From a virus, in the IMG/VR virus record IMGVR_UViG_3300023174_005338, positions 273,120-337,119 of that record: a stretch of DNA of 64,000 bases; one strand, given 5' to 3'. Shown piece by piece: positions 8,443 through 16,745 of the stretch (positions are counted from its first letter, which is position 1; every line of letters begins with the position of its first letter). The notes under the pieces were generated by a model. That model worked only from the letters and a program-made list of their open reading frames with translations. It ran no database searches and was not told the DNA's origin. A program made the translations under genes and the position numbers.

Positions 8443-8871
8443 ATGGTATGGCTGTACGAAAACACTCCGATTGAACAACTACCCGAAGACTGTGTTGGTT
8501 TTGTTTATTTGATCACAAATAACGTTACCGGCAGAAAGTACATTGGAAAAAAATTAGCAAAGTTTAGCAAGACCTCATATCGAGTAGTAAAATTAAAGAA
8601 CGGCTACAAGAAACGTAAAAAGATAAGAAGCAAAATAGATTCAGACTGGCAACTATACTATGGCAGCAACGATCAACTCAACCGAGACATTGCAGAGCTG
8701 GGCTCAGACAACTTCACAAGAGAAATATTGTTTTATTGCCGATCAAAAGCAGAATGCAGTTATGTTGAAGCACGCGAACAATTCAATCATAAAGTATTGG
8801 AATCAGATGACTACTACAATGGACAGATTGTTTGCCGTATACACGGAAGTCATATAAAAAACAAAATTTAA
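8443..8871 (+). CDS. GIY-YIG-type endonuclease (Seg-like)
   Basis: 142 residues. GFVYLITNNVTGRKYIGKK is a GIY-YIG nuclease signature in the form FVY-X10-KYIG, followed by a lysine/arginine-rich stretch and DNFTREIL, typical of the end of the fold. T4-like phages carry many freestanding homing endonucleases of this class, and some short versions are conserved phage nucleases of unknown role. It lies just upstream of the 395-base gene-free region that looks like a structured RNA, which could mean a former intron/nuclease pair; that link is speculative. No second DNA-binding module is visible. Confidence 0.7.
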   Translation: MVWLYENTPIEQLPEDCVGFVYLITNNVTGRKYIGKKLAKFSKTSYRVVKLKNGYKKRKKIRSKIDSDWQLYYGSNDQLNRDIAELGSDNFTREILFYCRSKAECSYVEAREQFNHKVLESDDYYNGQIVCRIHGSHIKNKI

Positions 8872-8873
8872 AC

Positions 8874-8887
8874 TTAGATAGGCAACA
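8874..8887 (+). repeat. 14-base element shared with the gp32 leader
   Basis: TTAGATAGGCAACA occurs here and again at 63868-63881 before gene 32. Its core AGGCAAC recurs exactly 100 bases downstream at 8980-8986 within the candidate RNA. Confidence 0.7.
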
Positions 8888-9267
8888 ACATGACTCTGCG
8901 GTAGGACTACCTACCCCCATTGAGGAACGGTGAGATACCCGGTCCAGATTCTTGGGTGTCAAAGGCAATTGCTAACTTAAGGCAACAAATGGTTTGAGCT
9001 CTGTGAAAAAGACACAACTCATGCTCATAGGACTTGGTTCTTCTCGGGTCACTAGGGTTCCGTTGATATGTGAAGCTTGAGTAGGGGGTACCGGTCAACC
9101 GCCTCCGCGTCGCGAGACAATCTCATTAGAAACGAAGTGACTGCTCCGACTCGGATAATGCGGCCTTTTTCACCCGGCAACGGGTGAATTGTGACCACAT
9201 GATCTGGATAATACGGAAAAAGAAATCATTGATGAGCGACAGCGAATCAATAGATCTCTAAGAGATC
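8874..9267 (+). ncRNA. Candidate structured RNA in a gene-free interval
   Basis: About 395 bases without a credible gene. Nested complementary segments suggest a folded plus-strand RNA: 8912-8918 with 9084-9090 (TACCCCC/GGGGGTA), 8926-8930 with 9060-9064, 8937-8941 with 9045-9049, and 8995-8999 with 9023-9027. A downstream domain includes a perfect 8-bp hairpin with a GCAA tetraloop (9169-9188), a TCCG/CGGA hairpin (9145-9155) and perfect hairpins at 9228-9251 and 9252-9268. GNRA loops are strand-specific and favour the plus strand. The 5' edge has an element shared with the gp32 leader. It does not match tRNA, tmRNA or group I intron core motifs that I can recognise. Confidence 0.45.
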
Positions 9268-9603
9268 TCAGAACTGATCAGGAAAGTCTCGGAAAAGTGC
9301 GTGCTGAATGTTGCCACTCACAAACTGATTAAAACTTTTGTGTTTGGTTTCTAGTTCACCTTCAAGTGGTGCGACTCTTCGGAATGCCGCGTCCATTTGA
9401 CCCATGTCCTTGAATTCCATTAGTATCATGAATTCAGGCATGTCTGCAATACTACGAAAACCCATCTTGCATCTAGTGATTCTATATGATTCCATTTTTC
9501 CTTCTGAGATCAAATGATCAAAGAAACTTTTCATTCCGTTGACCCAGTCCAGGTCTGAGATATTGCCTTCTTTGTCTGCCCAAATTGTATATAAGTCTGC
9601 CAT
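9268..9603 (-). CDS. DUF6614-like small protein
   Basis: 111 residues. The sequence (DLYTIWADKEG near the start, a central ESYRITRCKMGF and the end FRDFPDQF) looks like the DUF6614 family of small alpha/beta proteins of unknown function found in proteobacteria and phages; this recognition is from memory of the pattern. It is the last gene of a five-gene minus-strand run, its start touching the stop of the gene before it. A perfect hairpin at 9252-9268 abuts its stop codon. No catalytic motif is obvious. Confidence 0.6.
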   Translation of the reverse strand: MADLYTIWADKEGNISDLDWVNGMKSFFDHLISEGKMESYRITRCKMGFRSIADMPEFMILMEFKDMGQMDAAFRRVAPLEGELETKHKSFNQFVSGNIQHALFRDFPDQF

Positions 9604-10037
9604 TATTGTATAGGTCCTAAAATTTCAAAGCCTTCGAGGCCTTGTTTGTACAAGTGTGCTTGATCCAAGTACAAGTAGCTAAAACCGCGATCTCTGTAGA
9701 TAGCACATTCGGTCTTCAAACTCTCAACCCCGAGTCTAGTTTTTGGATTGTGATATGTCCACGCAAACTGACTGGCCAATACATTTTTATCATTCAGCCG
9801 CTTCATCAAACTAAAAGCCACCAGCTCATTGTGCTCTTTGTAGCCGATTACATCGGTCATGGCATCGGTGAACTGGCTGTCAAACAAGGGCATGACGCTG
9901 GCAAAGTGTTTGTAGATGCAGTAGGTCCTGTAGATGTCTTTGAGCTGTGCGATGTTGGGCTCACGTAGATATTCCCAGGCCACTGTGGCCTTGTAGGTGG
10001 TTTTTCTCAAATCAATTCTAGCAAACTGATAGGTCAT
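9603..10037 (-). CDS. Unknown protein, possibly GNAT-like acetyl/aminoacyl transferase
   Basis: 144 residues. The central and C-terminal parts (EHNELVAFSLMKRL, then SLKTECAIYRDRGFSYLYLDQAHLYKQ) resemble the second half of GNAT-fold proteins such as arginyl-tRNA-protein transferases, where a helix is followed by a YLYLG-type strand. No acetyl-CoA pyrophosphate loop can be confirmed, so the assignment is weak. Its start overlaps the preceding gene's stop by four bases, and its own stop touches the following start, showing tight coupling within the gp26 cluster. Confidence 0.55.
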   Translation of the reverse strand: MTYQFARIDLRKTTYKATVAWEYLREPNIAQLKDIYRTYCIYKHFASVMPLFDSQFTDAMTDVIGYKEHNELVAFSLMKRLNDKNVLASQFAWTYHNPKTRLGVESLKTECAIYRDRGFSYLYLDQAHLYKQGLEGFEILGPIQ

Positions 10038-10537
10038 GTTCTGGGATCCTGTCTGTGCTGGAATAGTTCTTGCAGGTAATTTTCAGGCCAGGTCGCGTAA
10101 AATCCCTGACGTGCCATTGACCGTGCTTTTTGATCCAGGTCACTGAGACTCTGTACCAAGGCCAAGGCATAGGTACCTTGATTCATGCTCACGCCGTTGA
10201 CCATTTCTGGCAAGCCCGGATGATCCTCCAAGGCCAACAAGTCTTGGTTCAATAAAAATTCTTGGTTGGCCGAGTCAATGTGAACATGAAACTGCTCGGC
10301 AGTATAAGCTGTTGATTCATATACAAAAATTATGACACTTTTGGCAATGCCAGTCTGCGACACGACTTTCAAATCAAAATAAGGATTCATGCCCAGCCTG
10401 ACTTCAAAGTCACGATCCAGCCGTGCCCGGCGGGCATACGGACACGGAGCCCAGCCGCCCAGGGCCGGATGTGGAACCTCCACAAACGTGGCCATCCAGC
10501 GTTCAATGTCATAGGTAACAGTTTCTAAATTTAACAT
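10034..10537 (-). CDS. Conserved phage protein of unknown function
   Basis: 167 residues, unrecognised. The N-terminal part ERWMATFVEVPHPALGGWAPCPYARRARL contains a CPYA segment that might bind a metal or cofactor; the rest is a mixed alpha/beta pattern ending in a basic/aromatic tail. It sits between the gp51-like gene (three bases away) and the GNAT-like gene (four-base overlap), so it is co-expressed with baseplate-hub genes. Whether it is virion-associated or enzymatic cannot be said from sequence. Confidence 0.6.
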   Translation of the reverse strand: MLNLETVTYDIERWMATFVEVPHPALGGWAPCPYARRARLDRDFEVRLGMNPYFDLKVVSQTGIAKSVIIFVYESTAYTAEQFHVHIDSANQEFLLNQDLLALEDHPGLPEMVNGVSMNQGTYALALVQSLSDLDQKARSMARQGFYATWPENYLQELFQHRQDPRT

Positions 10538-10540
10538 TTT

Positions 10541-10717
10541 TTAAAAGAAAGGCAGGCCCGTCTTCTTTGTGGTTTCTAAGTTTTCTTTGATCAAGTTGCT
10601 GATAGTGTTGCGCTCTTGTACACTGAGATGTAGAGCTTGATCGTAGCTGATGCCGCCACGCATGTACCAGGCCACTTTGATCGCTTCTTGTCTTATGTCC
10701 TGTGTTTCTTTGTCCAT
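10541..10717 (-). CDS. 51: gp51-like baseplate hub assembly protein
   Basis: 58 residues from the ATG at 10717; an in-frame TTG at 10753 (just after the gp26 stop) or an ATG at 10831 inside gp26 are alternative starts. The core KVAWYMRGGISYDQALHLS followed by ERNTISNLIKENLETTKKTG matches the small gp51-type protein of T4-like phages, which acts catalytically in baseplate hub assembly. Position right after the gp26-like gene agrees with the T4 order 26-51. The family assignment is from pattern memory and the protein is short. Confidence 0.6.
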   Translation of the reverse strand: MDKETQDIRQEAIKVAWYMRGGISYDQALHLSVQERNTISNLIKENLETTKKTGLPFF

Positions 10718-10755
10718 CTGATCCACGACTTTGGAAATCTGGTCAGAGTCCAAGA

Positions 10756-11589
10756 CTAAGAGGCGGGCACGAAAAAACTGGCCATGTCCAAGGTCAACAC
10801 CTGCTCGTACTGGTGTTTGCAGGCCGTGCATTCCAGGTTGAGTGGTTGAAGTTCGCTTTGTTCACGCAGTCGCAACACATGATCACGTATCTGATTGAAC
10901 AGATCTCGATCGCAGTTTTTCAGGAATTCTTCAATGAAAGCTGGTTCTCGGACCAGGGCCTGTGGAGTTTTAATTGTGACAATGCTGATGGCCAGGCTTC
11001 GCACAGTGATTTCAGTCAGCTGTCTGAATGCTTGGTTAAGGGCAGCCATCTTGTCGGCTTCAGATATTGTGCTGTCAGGTATGACCTGCAACAGTTTTTG
11101 TTGTTCGTACTGCAATGCACTGTTGTCATTGAGATTTTTATAGCTCAACGGACGGAAATAGATCTCCAAATCGCCGTGTGCAATGTGTGCCGCGTAGTCA
11201 GGCGCTCGCAGGGCATCCAACATGGTTCTTAAATCTATGGTGCGTTCTGACGTGTCGTTACAGGCCGGGCACGTGGTTGCAAACTCCATGTCATGTCCGT
11301 AGCTGGCTATGCGTATGGCTATAAGGATGGTGTCTAGATCAATACCGGGCACTGCCCAGGCATCTCGGATGTTTGGCACACAGCTCTGTATCACGTTGAC
11401 AGTGGCCTGTCCGTTGAACAAGGCATCTGGTGTGCGATAGGTAATTTCGTCTATGGCAGTCATGGGATACACTGGCAATTCACCATTGGCTGGCATGTTT
11501 AACGTGCCAGCAGGATAGTTCTGCCCGCCACTGGGCAACTTTATGTAGATGCTGGGTTGTCGGAAATACTGACTTAAAGGATTGCTCAT
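10756..11589 (-). CDS. 26: gp26-like baseplate hub protein
   Basis: 277 residues. The order of features fits the T4 baseplate protein family of gp26: an N-terminal beta segment (IYIKLPSGGQNYP), then TYRTPDALFNGQATVNVIQSCVPN, a zinc-ribbon-like CPAC near residue 104, a helical middle, and a second CTAC near residue 256 that would complete a four-cysteine metal site. T4 gp26 is part of the baseplate hub. It heads the minus-strand cluster and starts 44 bases from the divergent tape-measure gene. It is longer than T4 gp26 (208 residues). Confidence 0.7.
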   Translation of the reverse strand: MSNPLSQYFRQPSIYIKLPSGGQNYPAGTLNMPANGELPVYPMTAIDEITYRTPDALFNGQATVNVIQSCVPNIRDAWAVPGIDLDTILIAIRIASYGHDMEFATTCPACNDTSERTIDLRTMLDALRAPDYAAHIAHGDLEIYFRPLSYKNLNDNSALQYEQQKLLQVIPDSTISEADKMAALNQAFRQLTEITVRSLAISIVTIKTPQALVREPAFIEEFLKNCDRDLFNQIRDHVLRLREQSELQPLNLECTACKHQYEQVLTLDMASFFVPAS

Positions 11590-11597
11590 TTTACCAC

Positions 11598-11605
11598 CAT
11601 AAATA
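11598..11605 (+). promoter_or_regulatory. Late promoter before tape-measure/muralytic gene
   Basis: CATAAATA, T4-like late promoter element, 27 bases before the ATG at 11633. Confidence 0.5.
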
Positions 11606-11632
11606 TTGTGCTAATACTTATACGTGGAAAAC

Positions 11633-13702
11633 ATGGACCCAAATGAATTACAAGCCGTATCCGAAGCCCTAGAACAACTGCGCCAAGGCGGTACTATTTC
11701 GGCCGAAACCTTGGCCAAACTGGGCGGAACCACGCAGAGTGTCAACAAGGCCCTAGAAGGTTACACCAAACGACTGCTGGGCGCGACCTCGGCCATAGGT
11801 GGCATGGCCAAGCAAGTGGCCGACGGCGAAGGCAGTTTCAAATCTCTAGGTGGTGCTATTTCGGGATTGACCGGCGTGGTTGGAAAACTGGCCAGTGCCA
11901 TACCCTTGGTTGGTGGTGCAGCCAAGGCTCTGGCCGAAGGTGTAGGCGAAGCGGCCAAGTTTGTGCTGGATCAGTTGGATGTCATGGCCAAGAACTACCA
12001 AACTCTGGGCGACGCCAGCGCCACTGCTGCTGACGGGGTAGACGGATTATTACGCCAGTTCAATCAGATGGGCAACTACAGCCTACCGGCTTTTGCCAAA
12101 GCAGTAAAGGCCAACACTCAAGGACTGGCAGCACTTAGTGGAACAGCTGCCCTGGGTGCCGAAGAGCTCAGCAAAGTGTCCGGAGTATTGACCACCGGCG
12201 ACACTGCCAGAAAGTTTTTAAAACTGGGCATAGGATTAGATGCTGTGGGAGATGCCACAGCACAGTACCTAGCTGACAGTGCCAGATATGGCATTACTCA
12301 AGGCGCTACTACGGAACAATTGACCAAAAAAACACAAGACTACATTGTAGAAGTCGACAAGATAGCCCGACTCACAGGACAGACACGAGAACAACAACAA
12401 CGAGAAGCACAGAAAAGTCTAGTGGATGCTAGATTCCGCGCCAAGCTGGCAGAAATGACAGCCAATGGACAAAAGGATCAAGCAGACCAGTTGAGATTGT
12501 ACGTAGACGGGCTGGGCGGAGCTGCTGGAGATGCTGCCCGTGCCTTGGTCACAGGAATTCCGTTGACCAAAGAGGCTGCAGAAGCCAACTTGTTTACCGG
12601 TGATGCCCTTAGACAAAATACACAAGATATCATAGCAGGAAACAAAAGATCTGTGCAGGCCATAGCCGACACTGAAGAAGCCATGTCAAGAGGAGCAGAC
12701 ACATTTGGCACTCTAGCTCAATACGGCAAAGATTTAGGCGGCCTCACTGTGCAGAGCTTGGATGCCAAGGCCAGAATACAAAACAAAACATCCTTGCAAC
12801 GTCAGCAAGAAATTTCAGACGCCCAAGAAAAAACAGCCAATGCAGCAGGCAAGGCCACAGAAGAGTTTACAGACGCACAGTTGGCCACAGCCGGCGCCAG
12901 CAAAAATCTACAAAGCCTGGGCTTTAGTCTAGCTACCTATGCCGTGCCCGCAGTCAACAAGTTTGCCTCGGCATTGGAATCAGTTACCGGCAGCATGAAC
13001 AAGTATCTTGGAGTAGGCGGCACCAAATCAACTCCTGCTGGTGTGGATCGTGGTGCTGCCGGCGGACCCAGAGCTGCCATGGGCGGTGTGGTTCCGGGTA
13101 GATCGGTAACCATTGGTGATCAAACTAGAACTGGAGGCGACCGCAACTGGCGCAATAACAATCCAGGCAATATTGAATATGGACCATTTGCCATCAAATA
13201 TGGTGCCATTGGCAGCGACGGCAGATTTGCCATATTCCCCACAGAAGAACAAGGTCGCATGGCACAAGATGCCTTGCTCAAAAGCAAAAACTATGCCAAC
13301 TTGAGCCTGGCAGATGCTGTCAAACGTTATGCTCCATCCAACGAAAACGACCCCAAATCATATGCTCGCCAGATAATGGCTCAGACTGGCATTGACCAAA
13401 ACATGCGATATGCTGATCTCACTCCAGAACAACAAAGTCGAGTATTGGATGCCATGAAACGCATCGAAGGCGGACGAGCCGGTACAATCAGTGGACCTTC
13501 GGGCAATTATTCCAGTACCATGTCTGGGGTCAATCCACCATCGGCCGGTGTCACCACACAAGCACAAGCTGATGCCAATTCTGAAGAAGTTAGGTCCGTT
13601 AATCCGCTGAACAAAATGGTCACTCTGTTGACCGAATTGGTAAGAACCGAGCAACAGGCCACGGCCTATCAACGACAAATATTACAGAATAGCAAGGCAT
13701 AG
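11633..13702 (+). CDS. Tail tape-measure-like protein with muralytic domain
   Basis: 689 residues from ATG 11633 (GGAA just upstream); a GTG at 11624 is possible. Residues 1-100 are helical and glycine/alanine rich with a hydrophobic stretch, like tape-measure proteins; the middle is a long helical region. Around residues 500-620 lies a domain starting RNWRNNNPGNIEYG with DGRFAIFPTEEQG and YAPSNENDPKSYARQ, the pattern of phage peptidoglycan-degrading virion domains (NNNPGN type). The protein probably combines tail-length or hub function with local cell-wall opening. It could replace T4 gp5/gp29 functions; which one is not decidable. It reads into the portal gene. Confidence 0.65.
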   Translation: MDPNELQAVSEALEQLRQGGTISAETLAKLGGTTQSVNKALEGYTKRLLGATSAIGGMAKQVADGEGSFKSLGGAISGLTGVVGKLASAIPLVGGAAKALAEGVGEAAKFVLDQLDVMAKNYQTLGDASATAADGVDGLLRQFNQMGNYSLPAFAKAVKANTQGLAALSGTAALGAEELSKVSGVLTTGDTARKFLKLGIGLDAVGDATAQYLADSARYGITQGATTEQLTKKTQDYIVEVDKIARLTGQTREQQQREAQKSLVDARFRAKLAEMTANGQKDQADQLRLYVDGLGGAAGDAARALVTGIPLTKEAAEANLFTGDALRQNTQDIIAGNKRSVQAIADTEEAMSRGADTFGTLAQYGKDLGGLTVQSLDAKARIQNKTSLQRQQEISDAQEKTANAAGKATEEFTDAQLATAGASKNLQSLGFSLATYAVPAVNKFASALESVTGSMNKYLGVGGTKSTPAGVDRGAAGGPRAAMGGVVPGRSVTIGDQTRTGGDRNWRNNNPGNIEYGPFAIKYGAIGSDGRFAIFPTEEQGRMAQDALLKSKNYANLSLADAVKRYAPSNENDPKSYARQIMAQTGIDQNMRYADLTPEQQSRVLDAMKRIEGGRAGTISGPSGNYSSTMSGVNPPSAGVTTQAQADANSEEVRSVNPLNKMVTLLTELVRTEQQATAYQRQILQNSKA

Positions 13703-13704
13703 CC

Positions 13705-13712
13705 GCTAAATA
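13705..13712 (+). promoter_or_regulatory. Late promoter directly before portal gene
   Basis: GCTAAATA with only seven bases to the portal ATG. Transcription from a T4-type late promoter would begin at or next to the start codon, and no ribosome-binding site fits in the gap. Confidence 0.5.
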
Positions 13713-13719
13713 TACTACC

Positions 13720-15543
13720 ATGGCAGACAACGACAACAACCGCAAGCGCGGCTGGAAAAAGTACTTTAGAGTAGCCAACACCGGCGGACAGCTCAGTCCA
13801 ATTTCAGGACAAAATCAATTTGGCCTGCCCAACTATCCCAGACAAACCGGTGTAGGATACTCAGACGGCACTGGAACACCCAATGACTTTGCGTTTCGCA
13901 ACTATGCGTCACGCCTGCCCGAAGTATATTCGGGTCATCCCAACCGTATTGAACGCTACAATCAGTATGAAAACATGGACTGCGATTCGGAAGTCAATGC
14001 CTGTTTAGATATCATAGCTGAATTCTCGACGCAGATAAATCCTGACAACAAAACGCCGTTTGACATTGTGTTCAACGACAAGCCCACTGATCACGAAGTG
14101 GAAATCATCAAAAAACAACTGCAACAGTGGACCAAGTTAAATCAGCTGGATCAGCGCATATTCAAACTGTTCCGCAACACCATCAAGTATGGCGATCAGG
14201 TGTTTGTGCGCGACCCAGAAACCTTTGAAATGATGTGGGTGGACATGGTCAAAGTGGCACGTGTGATCGTCAACGAAAGCGAAGGCAAGCGCCCTGAACA
14301 GTACATCATACGCGACATAAATCCCAATTTCCAAAACATGAGCGTGGCACAAAAGACCACAAGTGACTACTATGTGAGTCGTGCCACAGGTGTAGCAGGT
14401 CAAAACAACTATACCGCACCCAATGGTGGTGGCTATGGTGGCGCAGGTGGCGGCACTGGCAACAGCAGATTCACACAGGCCATGAATGAAACCTGTATTG
14501 ATGCACGGCACGTGGTGCATTTGAGCTTGAACGAAGGCTTGGATTTCTTTTGGCCGTTTGGACAAAGTATCCTGGAAAACATATTCAAAGTGTTCAAACA
14601 AAAAGAACTGCTGGAAGATTCAGTGCTGATCTATCGTGTGCAACGTGCTCCAGAGCGCAGAATCTTCAAAATTGACGTGGGCAACATGCCCAGCCACATG
14701 GCCATGCAGTTTGTGGAACGGGTCAAAAACGAAATGCATCAGCGTCGTATTCCTACCAACACCGGCGGTGGTGCCAACATGATGGATGCCAGTTATAATC
14801 CGTTGAGCATCAACGAAGACTACTTTTTTCCTGTAGGCGAAGGTGGTCGCGGATCTGACGTGACCACTCTGCCGGGTGGCTCAAACCTGGGCGAAATTGA
14901 CGATTTGAAATACTTCAACAACAAGATGGCCCGCGGTCTGCGTGTGCCTTCAAGCTATCTGCCCACTGGCCCCGACGACTCTGATCGTGCCATGAACGAT
15001 GGACGTGTGGGCACAGCACTCATACAAGAATACCGATTTAACCAATACTGTATGCGTCTGCAACGTGCCATAATGCAGAAGTTGGACGACGAGTTCAAGA
15101 TGTTCCTACGCTGGAGAGGATTCAACATCGATGCAGGTCTGTTTGCTATCACGTTCTGCGAGCCGCAGAATTTTGCATCGTATCGTCAAAGCGAGTTGGA
15201 CACCAGTCGCATAGCTTCGTTCTCACAACTGGAACCCATGCCCTACATGAGCAAACGCTTTATGATGAAACGCTATCTGGGCCTCAGCGACGAAGAGATC
15301 CTGGAAAACGAGCAAATGTGGCAAGAAGAACGCGACGAGCCCGAACTCAGCACCACACAAGGTCAAGATCTGCGAAGCATTGGTATCACTCCAGCCGGCC
15401 TTGAGCAAGACATTGCCACCGGACAAGAACTAGCCGGCGCTGAAACAGGCGTAGAAGCTGGCGCCCCACAGGGCGGTGTTGCACCAGTCACAGCGCCAGG
15501 CACAGCGGCTCCGGCCGGTGCTCCTCCAATACCCACAATCTAA
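13720..15543 (+). CDS. 20: Portal vertex protein gp20
   Basis: 607 residues, close to other T4-like portals (T4 gp20 is 524). Recognisable blocks include RIERYNQYENMDCDSEVNACLDIIAEF near residue 80, the long central stem helices, YNPLSINEDYFFPVGEGGRGSDVTTLPGG and the following DDLKYFNNKMARGLRVPSSYLP, all diagnostic for gp20. It forms the dodecameric portal that nucleates head assembly and docks the terminase. A proline/alanine-rich tail (about residues 560-607) and a glycine-rich loop near residue 235 are extra. It opens the head operon. Confidence 0.97.
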   Translation: MADNDNNRKRGWKKYFRVANTGGQLSPISGQNQFGLPNYPRQTGVGYSDGTGTPNDFAFRNYASRLPEVYSGHPNRIERYNQYENMDCDSEVNACLDIIAEFSTQINPDNKTPFDIVFNDKPTDHEVEIIKKQLQQWTKLNQLDQRIFKLFRNTIKYGDQVFVRDPETFEMMWVDMVKVARVIVNESEGKRPEQYIIRDINPNFQNMSVAQKTTSDYYVSRATGVAGQNNYTAPNGGGYGGAGGGTGNSRFTQAMNETCIDARHVVHLSLNEGLDFFWPFGQSILENIFKVFKQKELLEDSVLIYRVQRAPERRIFKIDVGNMPSHMAMQFVERVKNEMHQRRIPTNTGGGANMMDASYNPLSINEDYFFPVGEGGRGSDVTTLPGGSNLGEIDDLKYFNNKMARGLRVPSSYLPTGPDDSDRAMNDGRVGTALIQEYRFNQYCMRLQRAIMQKLDDEFKMFLRWRGFNIDAGLFAITFCEPQNFASYRQSELDTSRIASFSQLEPMPYMSKRFMMKRYLGLSDEEILENEQMWQEERDEPELSTTQGQDLRSIGITPAGLEQDIATGQELAGAETGVEAGAPQGGVAPVTAPGTAAPAGAPPIPTI

Positions 15544-15549
15544 TAAATA
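15542..15549 (+). promoter_or_regulatory. Late promoter before small head-cluster gene
   Basis: AATAAATA overlapping the portal stop region, five bases before the next ATG (15555). Confidence 0.45.
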
Positions 15550-15554
15550 CTGAC

Positions 15555-15776
15555 ATGATACTCAAAGAAATCTACGAACGTAGTCCCGAAGCTTATCAGG
15601 ATGTGAGCCAAGACAACAGCCAACCCAGACTGGGTGATCTGCGTAAAACACGCCTGACCCTGCGCCAGCTCAACAAACTGCGCCAGATGAACGACGTAAG
15701 AACCTACGAATACAAAGAAAAACTCAAGCAGGTCAAGAAGCAATACGCACCACCGGCTGCCCCGCCAGCACTGTAA
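15555..15776 (+). CDS. Small conserved head-cluster protein
   Basis: 73 residues, charged and helical: LGDLRKTRLTLRQLNKLRQMNDVRTYEYKEKLKQVKKQY followed by a proline/alanine tail. Short proteins of this type sit between gp20 and the prohead core gene in many marine T4-like phages. No T4 functional counterpart is certain; a role in prohead core assembly is inferred from position only. A late promoter lies five bases before the start. Confidence 0.7.
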   Translation: MILKEIYERSPEAYQDVSQDNSQPRLGDLRKTRLTLRQLNKLRQMNDVRTYEYKEKLKQVKKQYAPPAAPPAL

Positions 15777-15875
15777 CAAAAAAGTCAAAAAACACCCAGT
15801 TTTCCACCTCAAAACTACTAATATTACTTGTTAATAGTAAATATCTAACGAGCCATAACCTACGAAGGAGATAAT

Positions 15876-16736
15876 ATGACATCGAAATTTGAACAGTTGA
15901 TCGAATACGTGATCAACGACGAAGAGGCGAAAGCCAAAGAACTTTTCCACGATATCGTGGTAGAAAAGTCACGTGAAATCTACGAAAACCTCATGAGCGA
16001 AGAAGAGCTTGATGAAGCCGAGTCCACAGACAAAGAAGACGAAAAAGCTGAAAAAGCCGGCGAAAAAGTCACCAAGGACATCGAATACGACGACAAAAAA
16101 GATCGTAAAGAGCGCATGGACGAGGAAGAAGACGAAGAGATGGATGAAGGCATGATGGGCGGCGACGCCAGTGATGACTTGATCGACGACGTTGAAGCCG
16201 AAGAAACCGGCATGGAAATGGCCGAAGGCGAAGGCGAAGAAGATTTGGAAGATCGCGTAGTTGACTTGGAAGACAAGCTCGACGAACTCATGGCCGAATT
16301 TGAATCACTTATGGGTGACAACGGCGACTCAGTAGGTGACGAAATGGGCGGTGACGACTTAGAAATGGACGACACAGAAACAGCCGATTTTGACATGGGC
16401 GACGGTGAAGAAGAAGAGTCTGATTCAGAAGAAATTGAAATGGGCATGATGGAAGCTATTAACCTAGCCAAAGCTCCTGCTCCTGTAACGTCTGAGCCAG
16501 CCGGTACTAACACCAAAAGCACAAACGCCAACAACAGTGGCGCCAAAGGTGCAATGGCACACCCTGTAAAAATGACAGGTGACACAGCAGAAGGTCGCCC
16601 AGCTCCTAAAGCTGGTGAGTTGATCGGTAAAGTGCAAAACAGCGTAGGCGGTGACAAGAAAATGACACCGGCTACCAAGCCACATCTTGCACAAGCCACT
16701 GGTGTAAACACAAAAACTCCATTTCCCAAGGCATAA
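15876..16736 (+). CDS. 67: gp67-like prohead core protein
   Basis: 286 residues from an ATG with a strong AAGGAG site. The first 40 residues (FEQLIEYVINDEEAKAKELFHDIVVEKSREIYENLM) resemble the start of T4 gp67, and the rest is extremely acidic (long runs of D/E with G and M) as in that core protein. A less acidic, K/A/P-rich tail follows from about residue 190. It is longer than T4 gp67 (80 residues) and may combine several core functions. gp67 is part of the scaffold core and is cut by gp21. Position between portal and protease agrees with T4. Confidence 0.75.
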   Translation: MTSKFEQLIEYVINDEEAKAKELFHDIVVEKSREIYENLMSEEELDEAESTDKEDEKAEKAGEKVTKDIEYDDKKDRKERMDEEEDEEMDEGMMGGDASDDLIDDVEAEETGMEMAEGEGEEDLEDRVVDLEDKLDELMAEFESLMGDNGDSVGDEMGGDDLEMDDTETADFDMGDGEEEESDSEEIEMGMMEAINLAKAPAPVTSEPAGTNTKSTNANNSGAKGAMAHPVKMTGDTAEGRPAPKAGELIGKVQNSVGGDKKMTPATKPHLAQATGVNTKTPFPKA

Positions 16737-16745
16737 TAGTTAGAT

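Noticed and set aside
9228-9251. Hammerhead-like TTGATGA...GAA segment
   Set aside because: The invariant C at position 3 of the core is a T, the internal stem would be two pairs, and the closing A-U pair is missing.
8874-9267. Group I intron, tmRNA or RNase P RNA
   Set aside because: I could not find group I P7 core strands, tmRNA termini or the RNase P conserved blocks; a GGAAAGTC string near 9280 lies inside the coding end of the minus-strand gene.
15980-16729. Long antisense open frame opposite the gp67-like gene
   Set aside because: It is serine-rich only because it mirrors acidic GAN codons of the core protein; no ribosome site, and the sense gene is well supported.
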